From contig NZ_DGIR01000026.1 in the NCBI RefSeq assembly GCF_002386445.1, positions 1 to 64,000 of the forward strand: a stretch of 64,000 bases of DNA. The letters are read 5' to 3'. This document shows positions 1-6,760 of the stretch, piece after piece (position 1 is the first letter of the stretch; each line of letters starts with the position of its first letter). Under the pieces are notes generated by a model that did not search any database, was not told the origin of the DNA, and saw only the letters and a list, made by a program, of their open reading frames with translations. A program made the position numbers and the translations under genes. Origin of the DNA: Pseudomonas sp. UBA4617. GTDB lineage: Bacteria; Pseudomonadota; Gammaproteobacteria; Pseudomonadales; Pseudomonadaceae.

Positions 1-19
1 CAGATGCAATGAAGAGCCT

Positions 20-46
20 GTAGGAGCGGGCTTGTCCCGCGAAGAG
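20..46. repeat. REP-type hairpin
   Basis: GTAGGAGCGG followed by a short stem (GCGGGCTTGTCCCGC) matches the REP pattern seen elsewhere in this window. It lies just beyond the stop codon of the leftward LysR gene and could act as its transcript end. Confidence 0.6.
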
Positions 47-68
47 GCCGGTACAGACAACCTTGAGC

Positions 69-998
69 TCAGGCCATGTCGCTGATCGCGAACTCCTCGG
101 CCAGGTGATCGATCAACGCCCGTACCGACGGCAGCAACCCCCGCCGTGACGGGAAGATCGCATGCACGATACCGCAGCGCGGGTGCCAACCCGGCAAAAG
201 CTCCACCAAACGCCCGGACGCCAGGTCCTCGCGCACTGCCACCCGCGGCAGGTGCGCGATGCCCACACCAGCGACTACGAAATGACGCAGGGCGAACAGG
301 TCGTCGGTGACCATGCGTGGCGTATGCGGGATGACGATGCTGTGGCTGGTGTCCTCGCCCTGGAACAACTGCCAGTGGTATTCGCGTTGGGCGCTGCCCC
401 AGTGCAGGCTGGGCAACGTGCCGAGCAGCTGCGGGTCGAAGTCCTTGGGCAGTCGCTCCAGGTATTGCGGCTGGCCGACCAGGCACTGGGTACTGTTGCT
501 CAGCACCTTCATCACCATGTCGGTGTTTTCCAGTGGCGGGAAGCGCACCCGCAGGGCGACGTCGAAACCTTCGTGCAGCAGGTCGACGCGGCGGTTGGTG
601 CTCTCGATGAACAGTTCCACCTGGGGGTACTTGAGCATGTAGCGGGTCAGCATCGGCCCGACCCAGGAGTTGAGCAGTGTGGTCGGGCAGCTGATGCGAA
701 CCAGGCCGCGCGGTTCGCTGCGGTTGCGCTCGATGATCTCCGCCGCGCCCTCGGCTTCCACGCGCATGGCCAGGCAGCGGTTGTAGTAGGCCTGGCCGAT
801 CTCGGTGAGCGAACAATGGCGGCTGGTGCGGTGCAGCAGGCGCACGCCCAGGCGGTCTTCGAGGTCGGCGATGCGCCGGCTGAGTTTTGACTTGGGCATG
901 TCCAGCGCGCGCCCGGCCGGGGCGAAGCCGCCATGCTCCACGACTTGGGTGAAGTAGTAGAGCGAGTTGAGGTCTTCCAATGATCGGTCTCCAGGCAT
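69..998 (-). CDS. LysR-family transcriptional regulator
   Basis: A 309-residue protein of the usual LysR length. The N-terminal winged helix-turn-helix (about residues 8-68) contains the typical run FTQVVEHGGFAPAGRALDMP followed by SKLSRRIADLEDRLGVRLLHR. The remainder is the periplasmic-binding-like effector domain (about 95-300), so it is a cytoplasmic DNA-binding regulator responding to a small molecule that the sequence does not reveal. It is divergent from the YcaC-like hydrolase at 1260, the usual arrangement of a LysR protein and its target, and a T-N11-A dyad lies between them at 1130-1143. That it controls the hydrolase is inferred from position. Family assignment is secure, the effector is unknown. 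Confidence 0.93.
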   Translation of the reverse strand: MPGDRSLEDLNSLYYFTQVVEHGGFAPAGRALDMPKSKLSRRIADLEDRLGVRLLHRTSRHCSLTEIGQAYYNRCLAMRVEAEGAAEIIERNRSEPRGLVRISCPTTLLNSWVGPMLTRYMLKYPQVELFIESTNRRVDLLHEGFDVALRVRFPPLENTDMVMKVLSNSTQCLVGQPQYLERLPKDFDPQLLGTLPSLHWGSAQREYHWQLFQGEDTSHSIVIPHTPRMVTDDLFALRHFVVAGVGIAHLPRVAVREDLASGRLVELLPGWHPRCGIVHAIFPSRRGLLPSVRALIDHLAEEFAISDMA

Positions 999-1018
999 GT
1001 GGTTGCCTGTGCCGGCCT

Positions 1019-1101
1019 CTTCGCGGCTGACGCCGCTCCTACAGGCTCAGCGCAGGTTCAGCTCCGGCGCGATCCCTGTAGGAGCGGCTTCAGCCGCGAA
1101 G
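1019..1101. repeat. inverted REP pair (BIME-like)
   Basis: Two 26-bp arms, 1019-1044 and 1076-1101, are reverse complements with one mismatch. Each carries the GGAGCGGC...GCCGCG REP core. The pair sits in the divergent region between the LysR gene and the hydrolase, close to the LysR start. Confidence 0.75.
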
Positions 1102-1129
1102 GGCCGGCACAGCCCCGACAAATCCGTCG

Positions 1130-1143
1130 TTCATAAATTAGAA
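1130..1143. promoter_or_regulatory. candidate LysR-type operator
   Basis: TTCATAAATTAGAA has dyad TTC/GAA ends and fits the T-N11-A pattern of LysR-family sites. It lies 117 bp before the hydrolase start and 132 bp before the LysR start. It is a short match, so confidence is low. Confidence 0.35.
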
Positions 1144-1259
1144 CGCTAAAGCCAAATTCTGCTATCTACCGCCGTAAAGGTGATGATTTTAATCTGTGCT
1201 CATCAACACGAAACACCTTCAAATGCTGAAAAATTCATAAACCCTTAGGAGCACAGACC

Positions 1260-1889
1260 ATGAGCAAATTCACCTACAACCGCCTGAACAAAGACGACGC
1301 CGCAGTCCTGCTGGTCGACCACCAGGCTGGCCTGCTGTCGCTGGTGCGTGATATCGAGCCAGACAAGTTCAAGAACAACGTGCTGGCCCTGGCTGACCTG
1401 GCCAAGTTCTTCAACCTGCCGACCATCCTCACCACCAGCTTCGAGCAAGGCCCGAACGGCCCGCTGGTACCCGAGCTGAAAGCGCTGTTCCCGGACGCCC
1501 CGTACATTGCCCGCCCTGGCCAGATCAACGCCTGGGACAACGAAGACTTCGTCAAGGCGGTGAAGGCGACTGGCAAGAAGCAACTGATCATTGCCGGTGT
1601 GGTGACTGAAGTGTGCGTAGCGTTCCCGGCTCTGGCGGCTCTGGAAGAAGAGTTCGACGTGTTCGTGGTGACCGATGCTTCCGGCACCTTCAACGAAATG
1701 ACCCGTGATGCCGCACACGACCGTATGAGCCGTGCAGGTGCGCAGCTGATGACCTGGTTCGGCGTAGCCTGTGAACTGCACCGCGACTGGCGCAATGACA
1801 TTGAAGGGCTGGCGGCGCTGTGCTCCAACCATATTCCGGACTACCGCAATCTGATTACCAGCTATAACGCCCTGACTGTTGGTAAGTAA
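1260..1889 (+). CDS. YcaC-type isochorismatase-family hydrolase (copy 1)
   Basis: A 209-residue cysteine-hydrolase-fold protein. The family Asp is in VLLVDHQ (Asp20) and the nucleophile Cys is in GVVTEVCVAFPA (Cys119), preceded by the VVT cis-peptide stretch. It closely resembles YcaC, a cytoplasmic hydrolase whose natural substrate is poorly known, so the true reaction cannot be stated. The start is supported by TTAGGAG, seven bases before ATG. It is divergent from a LysR regulator and followed by a strong terminator, so it is probably monocistronic. A second copy at 6085 is about four-fifths identical by eye, with the active-site segments unchanged. Confidence 0.9.
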   Translation: MSKFTYNRLNKDDAAVLLVDHQAGLLSLVRDIEPDKFKNNVLALADLAKFFNLPTILTTSFEQGPNGPLVPELKALFPDAPYIARPGQINAWDNEDFVKAVKATGKKQLIIAGVVTEVCVAFPALAALEEEFDVFVVTDASGTFNEMTRDAAHDRMSRAGAQLMTWFGVACELHRDWRNDIEGLAALCSNHIPDYRNLITSYNALTVGK

Positions 1890-1910
1890 CAGCGAGGATT
1901 CTGGTTCAAG

Positions 1911-1944
1911 AGGCCGACCCTGATTGCAGGGTCGGCCTTTTTTT
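1911..1944 (+). terminator. rho-independent terminator after YcaC copy 1
   Basis: Stem AGGCCGACCCTG / CAGGGTCGGCC with loop ATTG is followed by seven T residues, 21 bp past the stop codon. Confidence 0.92.
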
Positions 1945-1995
1945 GTCTGTGGATGGCTGCGATGTGCCCGCCTTGATGGCATACCAGGGCCGCCA

Positions 1996-2092
1996 AGGGC
2001 TCGCCTTGAGATTTGCAGCGCCTGTGAGATCGAGCGCCGCGCGGGCGGCGCTCGACTGACCGACGCTGAAAAGCTCAAGGCATGCGCTTGGT
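1996..2092. repeat. long imperfect palindrome
   Basis: Two arms of about 45 bp meet at the centre GAGCGCCGC-GCGG-GCGGCGCTC. The outer parts, CCTTGAGATTTGCAGCG on the left and the complement of CGCTGAAAAGCTCAAGG on the right, match with scattered mismatches. As RNA it would fold into one long hairpin. The right arm belongs to the direct repeat at 2034-2184. Confidence 0.7.
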
Positions 2093-2184
2093 AGCATTGA
2101 CTCAACAACCCGCCAGGCACCTCATGCGTTCTGAATTCAGAAACAAGAACAGGGCCTAAGCCCTCTTGTCGTTTCGCTGTACCT
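2034..2184. repeat. about 150-bp direct repeat, copy A
   Basis: This copy runs from GCGCCGCGCGGGCGGCGCTCG to GTTTCGCTGTACCT. It is repeated at 2370-2523 with only a few substitutions and small indels (about 95% identical by eye). It contains a GGGCCTAAGCCC hairpin. No protein-like reading frame is shared beyond chance. Confidence 0.9.
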
Positions 2185-2353
2185 CCTACATCTGTTTCGG
2201 GCCAGTACCTCCTGTGAGGTCACCGGTGTCCGCCTTGTTTGTCCCATTCATAATCGAAGGCATCGCTGCTGCCGTTCCACCTATCTCCCGCCATGCGCCA
2301 AGGGTGCGAGCGCCAATGGTGCAGGAATAACTGGCCCGACACAGAGGTAGGAG
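2183..2353. repeat. inverted-repeat-bounded spacer between the direct repeats
   Basis: 25-bp inverted repeats (2183-2207 and 2329-2353, 22 of 25 matching by eye, core TCGGGCCAGT) bound a 121-bp spacer with no convincing gene. The right-hand repeat runs into a REP core (GTAGGAGCGGATTTATCCGCG). The layout resembles a small non-autonomous element or a mosaic of intergenic repeats. No target-site duplication was established. Confidence 0.65.
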
Positions 2354-2369
2354 CGGATTTATCCGCGAT

Positions 2370-2523
2370 GCGCCGCGCGGGCGGCGCTCGACTGACCGAC
2401 GCTGAAAACCTCAAGGCATGCGCTTGGTAGCATTGACTCAACAGCCCGCCAGGCACCTCTCATGCCTTCTGAATTCCAGAAACAAGAAGAGGGCCTAAGC
2501 CCTCTTGTCGTTTCGCTGTACCT
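2370..2523. repeat. about 150-bp direct repeat, copy B
   Basis: Second copy of the repeat at 2034-2184. It ends three bases before the stop codon of the antiporter gene, so its hairpin also serves as that gene's likely terminator. Its left flank is a REP element and not the palindrome arm seen in copy A. Confidence 0.9.
2481..2508 (-). terminator. terminator-like hairpin after the Kef antiporter gene
   Basis: On the minus strand AAGAGGGC-TTAG-GCCCTCTT is followed by CTTGTTTC, about 20 bp past the stop codon. The T-tract is weak. Confidence 0.6.
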
Positions 2524-2526
2524 GCC

Positions 2527-4314
2527 TCAATCCGCATCCGAAGCAAACAACCGCTCCAACTCCACCCGCGCCTCCTTGGCCGTCTGCATCACCTTGGCCC
2601 GGTCATCGCGCACCTGCCCCTGGGCCAACAGCACCTCTTCGTCATGTTGGGTAAAGCGCTCGATGCGGTCCGCCGCCTGCTCGTCGCTCAAGCCCAGCCC
2701 CACCAATGCCCGGCGGGTCATCTCAAGGCTGGAGTAGAACGTCTCGCGAATCGGTTCGGCACCCGCATCCACCAGTTTGTGCACATGCTGGCGGTTACGC
2801 GCTCGGGCGAGCACTTTCAGGTGCGGGTACAGGCGTTTGACCCGCTCTGCCGTATGGATGGCGGCCTCCGGGTCATCGATGGTGATGATGAAGTACTCCG
2901 CCTCACCCACCTTGGCCGCATGCAGCACCTCGGGGCGCAGCGGGTCGCCGTAGAACACCGGCACCTGCTCGAACATGCGCGTCATCTCGATGGCATCCAC
3001 CGACGTTTCCAGGGCAACGAACGGGATCTTCTGGGCGCGCAGGATGCGCGCGACGATCTGGCCCATGCGGCCCATGCCGACGATTACCACCCGTGGCGTG
3101 TCGGTCTGGATCTGCTTGTACTGCTCGGGCACTTCACGCACCGCTTGCGGGCGCTTGAGGGCGCGGGCGCAGCCAATCATCAACAGCGGGGTAATCGCCA
3201 TCGACAAGGTGATGGTCATCAACAGCAGGTCGTAGGTCTGGGTGTCGAACAGGCCCTGGTCCTTGCCCAGCTTGAACACCACGAAGGCGAACTCGCCACC
3301 TGCGGCCAGCACCATACCCAGGCGCAGCGCGCTGGCGCTGTTCAGGCCACCGGCCAGGCGGCCGACCCCGATCAGCAGCACCAGCTTCACCGCCACCAGC
3401 AACAGGGTCAGGCCCAGCAGCACCAGCGGCATCTCCAGCAGCAGGCGCAGGTTGGCACCCATGCCGACGCTGATGAAGAACAGCCCCAGCAGCAAGCCCT
3501 TGAACGGTTCGATCTGCGATTCCAGCTCGTGGCGGTATTCCGAATCGGCCAGCAGCAGGCCGGCAAGGAAGGCACCCAGGGCCATGGAGATACCGGCTTG
3601 TTCCATCAGCCAGGCGGTGCCGATCACCACCAGCAGCGCGGTGGCCGTGGATACTTCCGGCAGGCGCGTGCGGGCCACGGTGCGAAACACCGGGCGCAGC
3701 AGGTAACGGCCACCGACAATGACCACGGCAATGCTGGCGAACACCTTCAGGCCATGCCCCAGACTGTCGCCGCTGCTGGTGTCCGGGCCGCTGGCGGCCA
3801 GCAGCGGGACCAGGGCGATCAGCGGGATCGCGGCAATGTCCTGGAACAACAGGATGGCGAACGCCAGGCGGCCGTGTGGCGCGTTGAGCTGCTTGCTCTC
3901 GGCCAGGCTCTGCAGGCCGAGGGCGGTAGACGACAACGCCAGGCCCAGGCCGAGCACGAGGGCTGCTGGTAGCGTCTGGCTGAAGCCGAACAGGGCAATG
4001 GCGCCGATCACTGCGCCGGTCAGCAGAACCTGGGCAGTACCGACACCGAACACCGCCTTGCGCATCAGCCACAAGCGCTTGGGCGACAATTCCAGGCCGA
4101 TGATGAACAGCAGCAGGACCACGCCCAGTTCGGAAATGTGCGCCACGCTTTCGGTGTCGCGGATCAGGCCGAGTGCTTGCGGGCCGATGATCACCCCGGC
4201 AAGCAGGTAGCCGAGCACGGCCCCCAGTTGCAGGCGCTTGGCCAGGGGGACCGCGAGGACTGCGGCGAACAGGAAGATCACCGCAGTTTGCAGAAGGCTG
4301 CCGTCGTGTGGCAT
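2527..4314 (-). CDS. Kef-type K+/H+ antiporter (CPA2 family)
   Basis: A 595-residue inner-membrane protein. About twelve hydrophobic helices fill the first 390 residues (Na+/H+ exchanger fold, with GYLLAGVIIGPQALGLI near the N-terminus). A Rossmann TrkA-N domain follows (VVIVGMGRMGQIVARILRA), and the tail is charged and helical. This is the KefB/KefC architecture, potassium efflux coupled to proton entry and gated by nucleotide or thiol-adduct binding. I start at 4314 because GGAG lies nine bases upstream; the longer frame to 4461 adds a non-hydrophobic leader with no ribosome site. No KefF/KefG ancillary oxidoreductase is adjacent, so glutathione gating is not shown. The gene stands alone between two repeat-rich spacers. 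Confidence 0.9.
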   Translation of the reverse strand: MPHDGSLLQTAVIFLFAAVLAVPLAKRLQLGAVLGYLLAGVIIGPQALGLIRDTESVAHISELGVVLLLFIIGLELSPKRLWLMRKAVFGVGTAQVLLTGAVIGAIALFGFSQTLPAALVLGLGLALSSTALGLQSLAESKQLNAPHGRLAFAILLFQDIAAIPLIALVPLLAASGPDTSSGDSLGHGLKVFASIAVVIVGGRYLLRPVFRTVARTRLPEVSTATALLVVIGTAWLMEQAGISMALGAFLAGLLLADSEYRHELESQIEPFKGLLLGLFFISVGMGANLRLLLEMPLVLLGLTLLLVAVKLVLLIGVGRLAGGLNSASALRLGMVLAAGGEFAFVVFKLGKDQGLFDTQTYDLLLMTITLSMAITPLLMIGCARALKRPQAVREVPEQYKQIQTDTPRVVIVGMGRMGQIVARILRAQKIPFVALETSVDAIEMTRMFEQVPVFYGDPLRPEVLHAAKVGEAEYFIITIDDPEAAIHTAERVKRLYPHLKVLARARNRQHVHKLVDAGAEPIRETFYSSLEMTRRALVGLGLSDEQAADRIERFTQHDEEVLLAQGQVRDDRAKVMQTAKEARVELERLFASDAD

Positions 4315-4442
4315 TGGCTCGTACTCCATGAGCTGCCGGGGCAGCATTAGACCAGTTTGGCGGACAATTCTGGGGGCTGGGGTGAAGGCAGACAATCCGC
4401 CTGGGCGGAGAAAGATTGTCCCGAATTTGATGACAGCCTGTG

Positions 4443-4460
4443 CCGGCCTCCTGGCCGGCA
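4443..4460. terminator. GC-rich hairpin between antiporter and AraC genes
   Basis: GCCGGCC-TCCT-GGCCGGC is a perfect stem in the 176-bp gap upstream of the antiporter and just downstream of the GlxA-like regulator. It may end the regulator transcript. There is no T-tract. Confidence 0.45.
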
Positions 4461-4490
4461 TGCCCCGCGAAGAACGCAGCGCTGATCCAG

Positions 4491-5468
4491 CTATTCATCG
4501 CCTCCGAACTGCGCCCGATACTGCGCCGGCGTCATGCCGATCCGCTCACAGAACACCTTGCGCATATGCCGATCGCTGCCGAACCCGCACCGCGCCGCCA
4601 CCACCTTCAATGGCAAATCGCTGCCTTCCAGCAGTTTGCGCGCCCGGTCGATGCGCGCGTTCTGCAGGTACTGCAATGGTGTGATGCCCACCTCGCGCTG
4701 GAACATGCGGGCGAAGTTGCGCCCGCTCATGGCCACCAGGTCGGCCATTTTCTGTACGGTGAACGCCTGCTCGATATGGTCGACGATGTACGCCTGTACC
4801 CGGGCGATCGGTGAATCATCCCGTGGCACCGCTGCCAGCAACGGCCCGTAGGGCGTCTGCCCGCCCTGGCGATGGCGGGCGACCAGCAGCACTTTGGCCA
4901 CGTCCAGGGCCAGCGCCTTGCCGTGATCCTCGGCGACCACCGCCAGCGCCAGGTCGATACCTGCAGTGATGCCGCCCGAAGTGATCAGGCAGCGGTCGAT
5001 CACGTAGATCTGCTCGGTTTCGACCTTGGCCTGGGGGAACGCCTGGGCCAGGCGCTCCACGTAGTTCCAGTGGGTGGTGCAGCGATAGCCATCCAGCAAC
5101 CCGGCCCGGCCCAGCAGGAACACCCCGGTGCAGATCGCACCGAAGCGCCTGGCCTGGCGCACGGCCTGGGGCAGCCAGCGCTCGATCCCGGGCAGGGCAA
5201 TGTCATAGGCGCCCGGGCCACCTGGTACCAGCAACAAGTCGACGGTCTCCGGTAGGTCTTCCAGGCGCCGGTCAGCGACCACTTTCAGGCCGCATGAGCC
5301 GCGCACCGCTGCCTGCCCCTCGGCCAAGGTCAGCAGCCGGTACTGCCGTTCTGCGGGCAGGAACCGATTGGCGATGGCGAATGCATCCATGGGGCCGGTG
5401 ACATCCAGCAGCAACACATCGTTGAACAGCACCATGGCCACGGTGCGGTGGGCGGGTTTTTCCTGCAT
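4491..5468 (-). CDS. GlxA-like AraC regulator with DJ-1/PfpI domain
   Basis: A 325-residue protein. The N-terminal half is a DJ-1/PfpI class I amidotransferase-like domain with the nucleophile-elbow motif AICTGVFLLGRAGLL. The C-terminal 100 residues are a double AraC helix-turn-helix (MSGRNFARMFQREVGITPLQY, then VAARCGFGSDRHMRKVF). This is the GlxA/FtrA/CdhR group of activators, in which the amidotransferase fold normally senses a ligand and does not catalyse. Start 5468 gives the expected N-terminus and is preceded by AAAGAGGT; the longer frame to 5579 would overlap the promoter zone. It faces away from the small AraC gene at 5650, so they share a divergent control region and may both act on the second YcaC hydrolase. 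Confidence 0.88.
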   Translation of the reverse strand: MQEKPAHRTVAMVLFNDVLLLDVTGPMDAFAIANRFLPAERQYRLLTLAEGQAAVRGSCGLKVVADRRLEDLPETVDLLLVPGGPGAYDIALPGIERWLPQAVRQARRFGAICTGVFLLGRAGLLDGYRCTTHWNYVERLAQAFPQAKVETEQIYVIDRCLITSGGITAGIDLALAVVAEDHGKALALDVAKVLLVARHRQGGQTPYGPLLAAVPRDDSPIARVQAYIVDHIEQAFTVQKMADLVAMSGRNFARMFQREVGITPLQYLQNARIDRARKLLEGSDLPLKVVAARCGFGSDRHMRKVFCERIGMTPAQYRAQFGGDE

Positions 5469-5649
5469 ACCTCTTTCGCCTTGAATGTCGGCCGCTGGCA
5501 GCGGCCAGAAGCTGAATACGAAACGTATCTTATGGTATCGGCAAAACAGCCTGGGCCAGCAGCGCACAATTAATAACAATTCAGCTTTGGCTCAGGACTT
5601 TGTCATGCGCCGGGGGCGAGACTTCCCGCCATTGAACAGGAGAGTCGCC

Positions 5650-6012
5650 ATGCACCCTGGGACGCCCGAAGCGCCGCTGCAAACCCCCGGCGCACTAACG
5701 CCCGCGCGGCTGCGCCGGGCCAAGGAACTGATGTTGCACAGCTCGTTGTCGATCATCGAGATCGCTGCGGTATGCAACCTCACCCGCAGCCATTTCTCCC
5801 GCGCGTTCAAAGTGACTACCGGCCTTTCGCCCCAGGCCTGGCGCCTGCTGGCGCGCATGGAAAAGGCCAAGCGCCTGCTCGCCACCGAGGCGCCCATCAC
5901 CCACGTGAGCCTGGAGTGCGGCTTTTGCGACCAGGCCCATTTCACCCGCGCTTTCAGCCGTCTGGTTGGCCAGCCGCCGAAGGCGTGGCGCCAGGCGCAG
6001 GTACTTTCTTAA
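5650..6012 (+). CDS. small stand-alone AraC-type regulator
   Basis: A 120-residue protein that is almost entirely an AraC/XylS DNA-binding domain: helix-turn-helix 1 is near IIEIAAVCNLTRSHFSRAFK and helix-turn-helix 2 near ITHVSLECGFCDQAHFTRAF. It has no sensory domain, as in SoxS/MarA-size proteins, so its activity is presumably set by its abundance. Start 5650 has a strong AGGAG seven bases upstream; an in-frame ATG at 5605 with AGGA would add 15 residues. The YcaC copy 2 gene begins 72 bp downstream on the same strand, so the two could be one transcript or a regulator-target pair. Confidence 0.87.
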   Translation: MHPGTPEAPLQTPGALTPARLRRAKELMLHSSLSIIEIAAVCNLTRSHFSRAFKVTTGLSPQAWRLLARMEKAKRLLATEAPITHVSLECGFCDQAHFTRAFSRLVGQPPKAWRQAQVLS

Positions 6013-6084
6013 ACCGTAGCTATCCGCCGGTATAACCCCCGCGGACAGTGCCGGCCCTTTATCCCAACCCAAGGAGTCACCCCC

Positions 6085-6711
6085 ATGAGCCAACCCGATT
6101 ACAAGCGCTTGAACAAAGACGACGCGGTGGTGCTGCTGGTCGATCACCAGACCGGCCTGATCTCGCTGGTGCAGGACTTTTCGCCCAACGAGTTCAAGAA
6201 CAACGTGCTGGCGCTGGGCGACCTGGCCAAGTTTTTCGGCCTGCCGACCATCCTCACCACCAGCTTCGAGCAAGGCCCCAACGGCCCGCTGGTGCCCGAG
6301 CTGAAGGAAATGTTCCCGGACGCGCCATACATTGCCCGACCAGGCCAGATCAACGCCTGGGACAACGAAGACTTCGTCAAGGCAATCAAGGCCACTGGCC
6401 GCAAGCAGCTGATCATCGCCGGTGTGGTCACCGATGTGTGCGTGGCCTTCCCGGCCCTGTCGGCGCTGGCAGAAGGCTTTGAAGTGTTCGTGGTGACCGA
6501 TGCCTCGGGCACCTTCAACGAGACGGTGCAGCAGGCGGCCTGGGTGCGCATGACCCAGGCGGGTGCACAGATGATGAACTGGTTCTCGGTGGCCTGTGAG
6601 CTGCACCGCGACTGGCGCAACGACATCGAAGGGCTGGGCAACCTGCTGTCGCAGCGCATCCCCAACTACCGCAACCTGATGAACAGCTATGCGGTCTTGA
6701 GCGCGCGTTGA
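6085..6711 (+). CDS. YcaC-type isochorismatase-family hydrolase (copy 2)
   Basis: A 208-residue paralogue of the protein at 1260, colinear with it. The Asp20 and Cys119 active-site segments and the long shared block from FKNNVLAL through QINAWDNEDFVKA are kept. Differences cluster near the N-terminus, around residues 145-160 and at the C-terminus, so substrate or oligomer contacts may differ. The start is supported by AAGGAG eight bases before ATG. It lies just downstream of the small AraC regulator and ends at a REP hairpin shared with the convergent giant sensor gene. The natural substrate is unknown. Confidence 0.9.
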   Translation: MSQPDYKRLNKDDAVVLLVDHQTGLISLVQDFSPNEFKNNVLALGDLAKFFGLPTILTTSFEQGPNGPLVPELKEMFPDAPYIARPGQINAWDNEDFVKAIKATGRKQLIIAGVVTDVCVAFPALSALAEGFEVFVVTDASGTFNETVQQAAWVRMTQAGAQMMNWFSVACELHRDWRNDIEGLGNLLSQRIPNYRNLMNSYAVLSAR

Positions 6712-6723
6712 GGTAAGCCTGCG

Positions 6724-6759
6724 CCGGCGGCTTCGCGGGCTTATTCGCGAAGCCGCCGG
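6724..6759. terminator. REP hairpin, probable bidirectional terminator
   Basis: A 14-bp perfect stem CCGGCGGCTTCGCG / CGCGAAGCCGCCGG with an 8-nt loop sits between two convergent stop codons (6711 and 6761). Confidence 0.7.
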
Positions 6760-6760
6760 T

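Noticed and set aside
1245..2120. 291-residue minus-strand frame over the first YcaC gene and its repeat
   Set aside because: Its first residues come from the repeat and recur at 2220-2456; this reflects the DNA repeat and not a shared protein.
2644..3972. 442-residue frame opposite the antiporter gene
   Set aside because: Rich in His, Gln and Arg with no domain, fully antisense to a well-conserved transporter; a codon-bias shadow.
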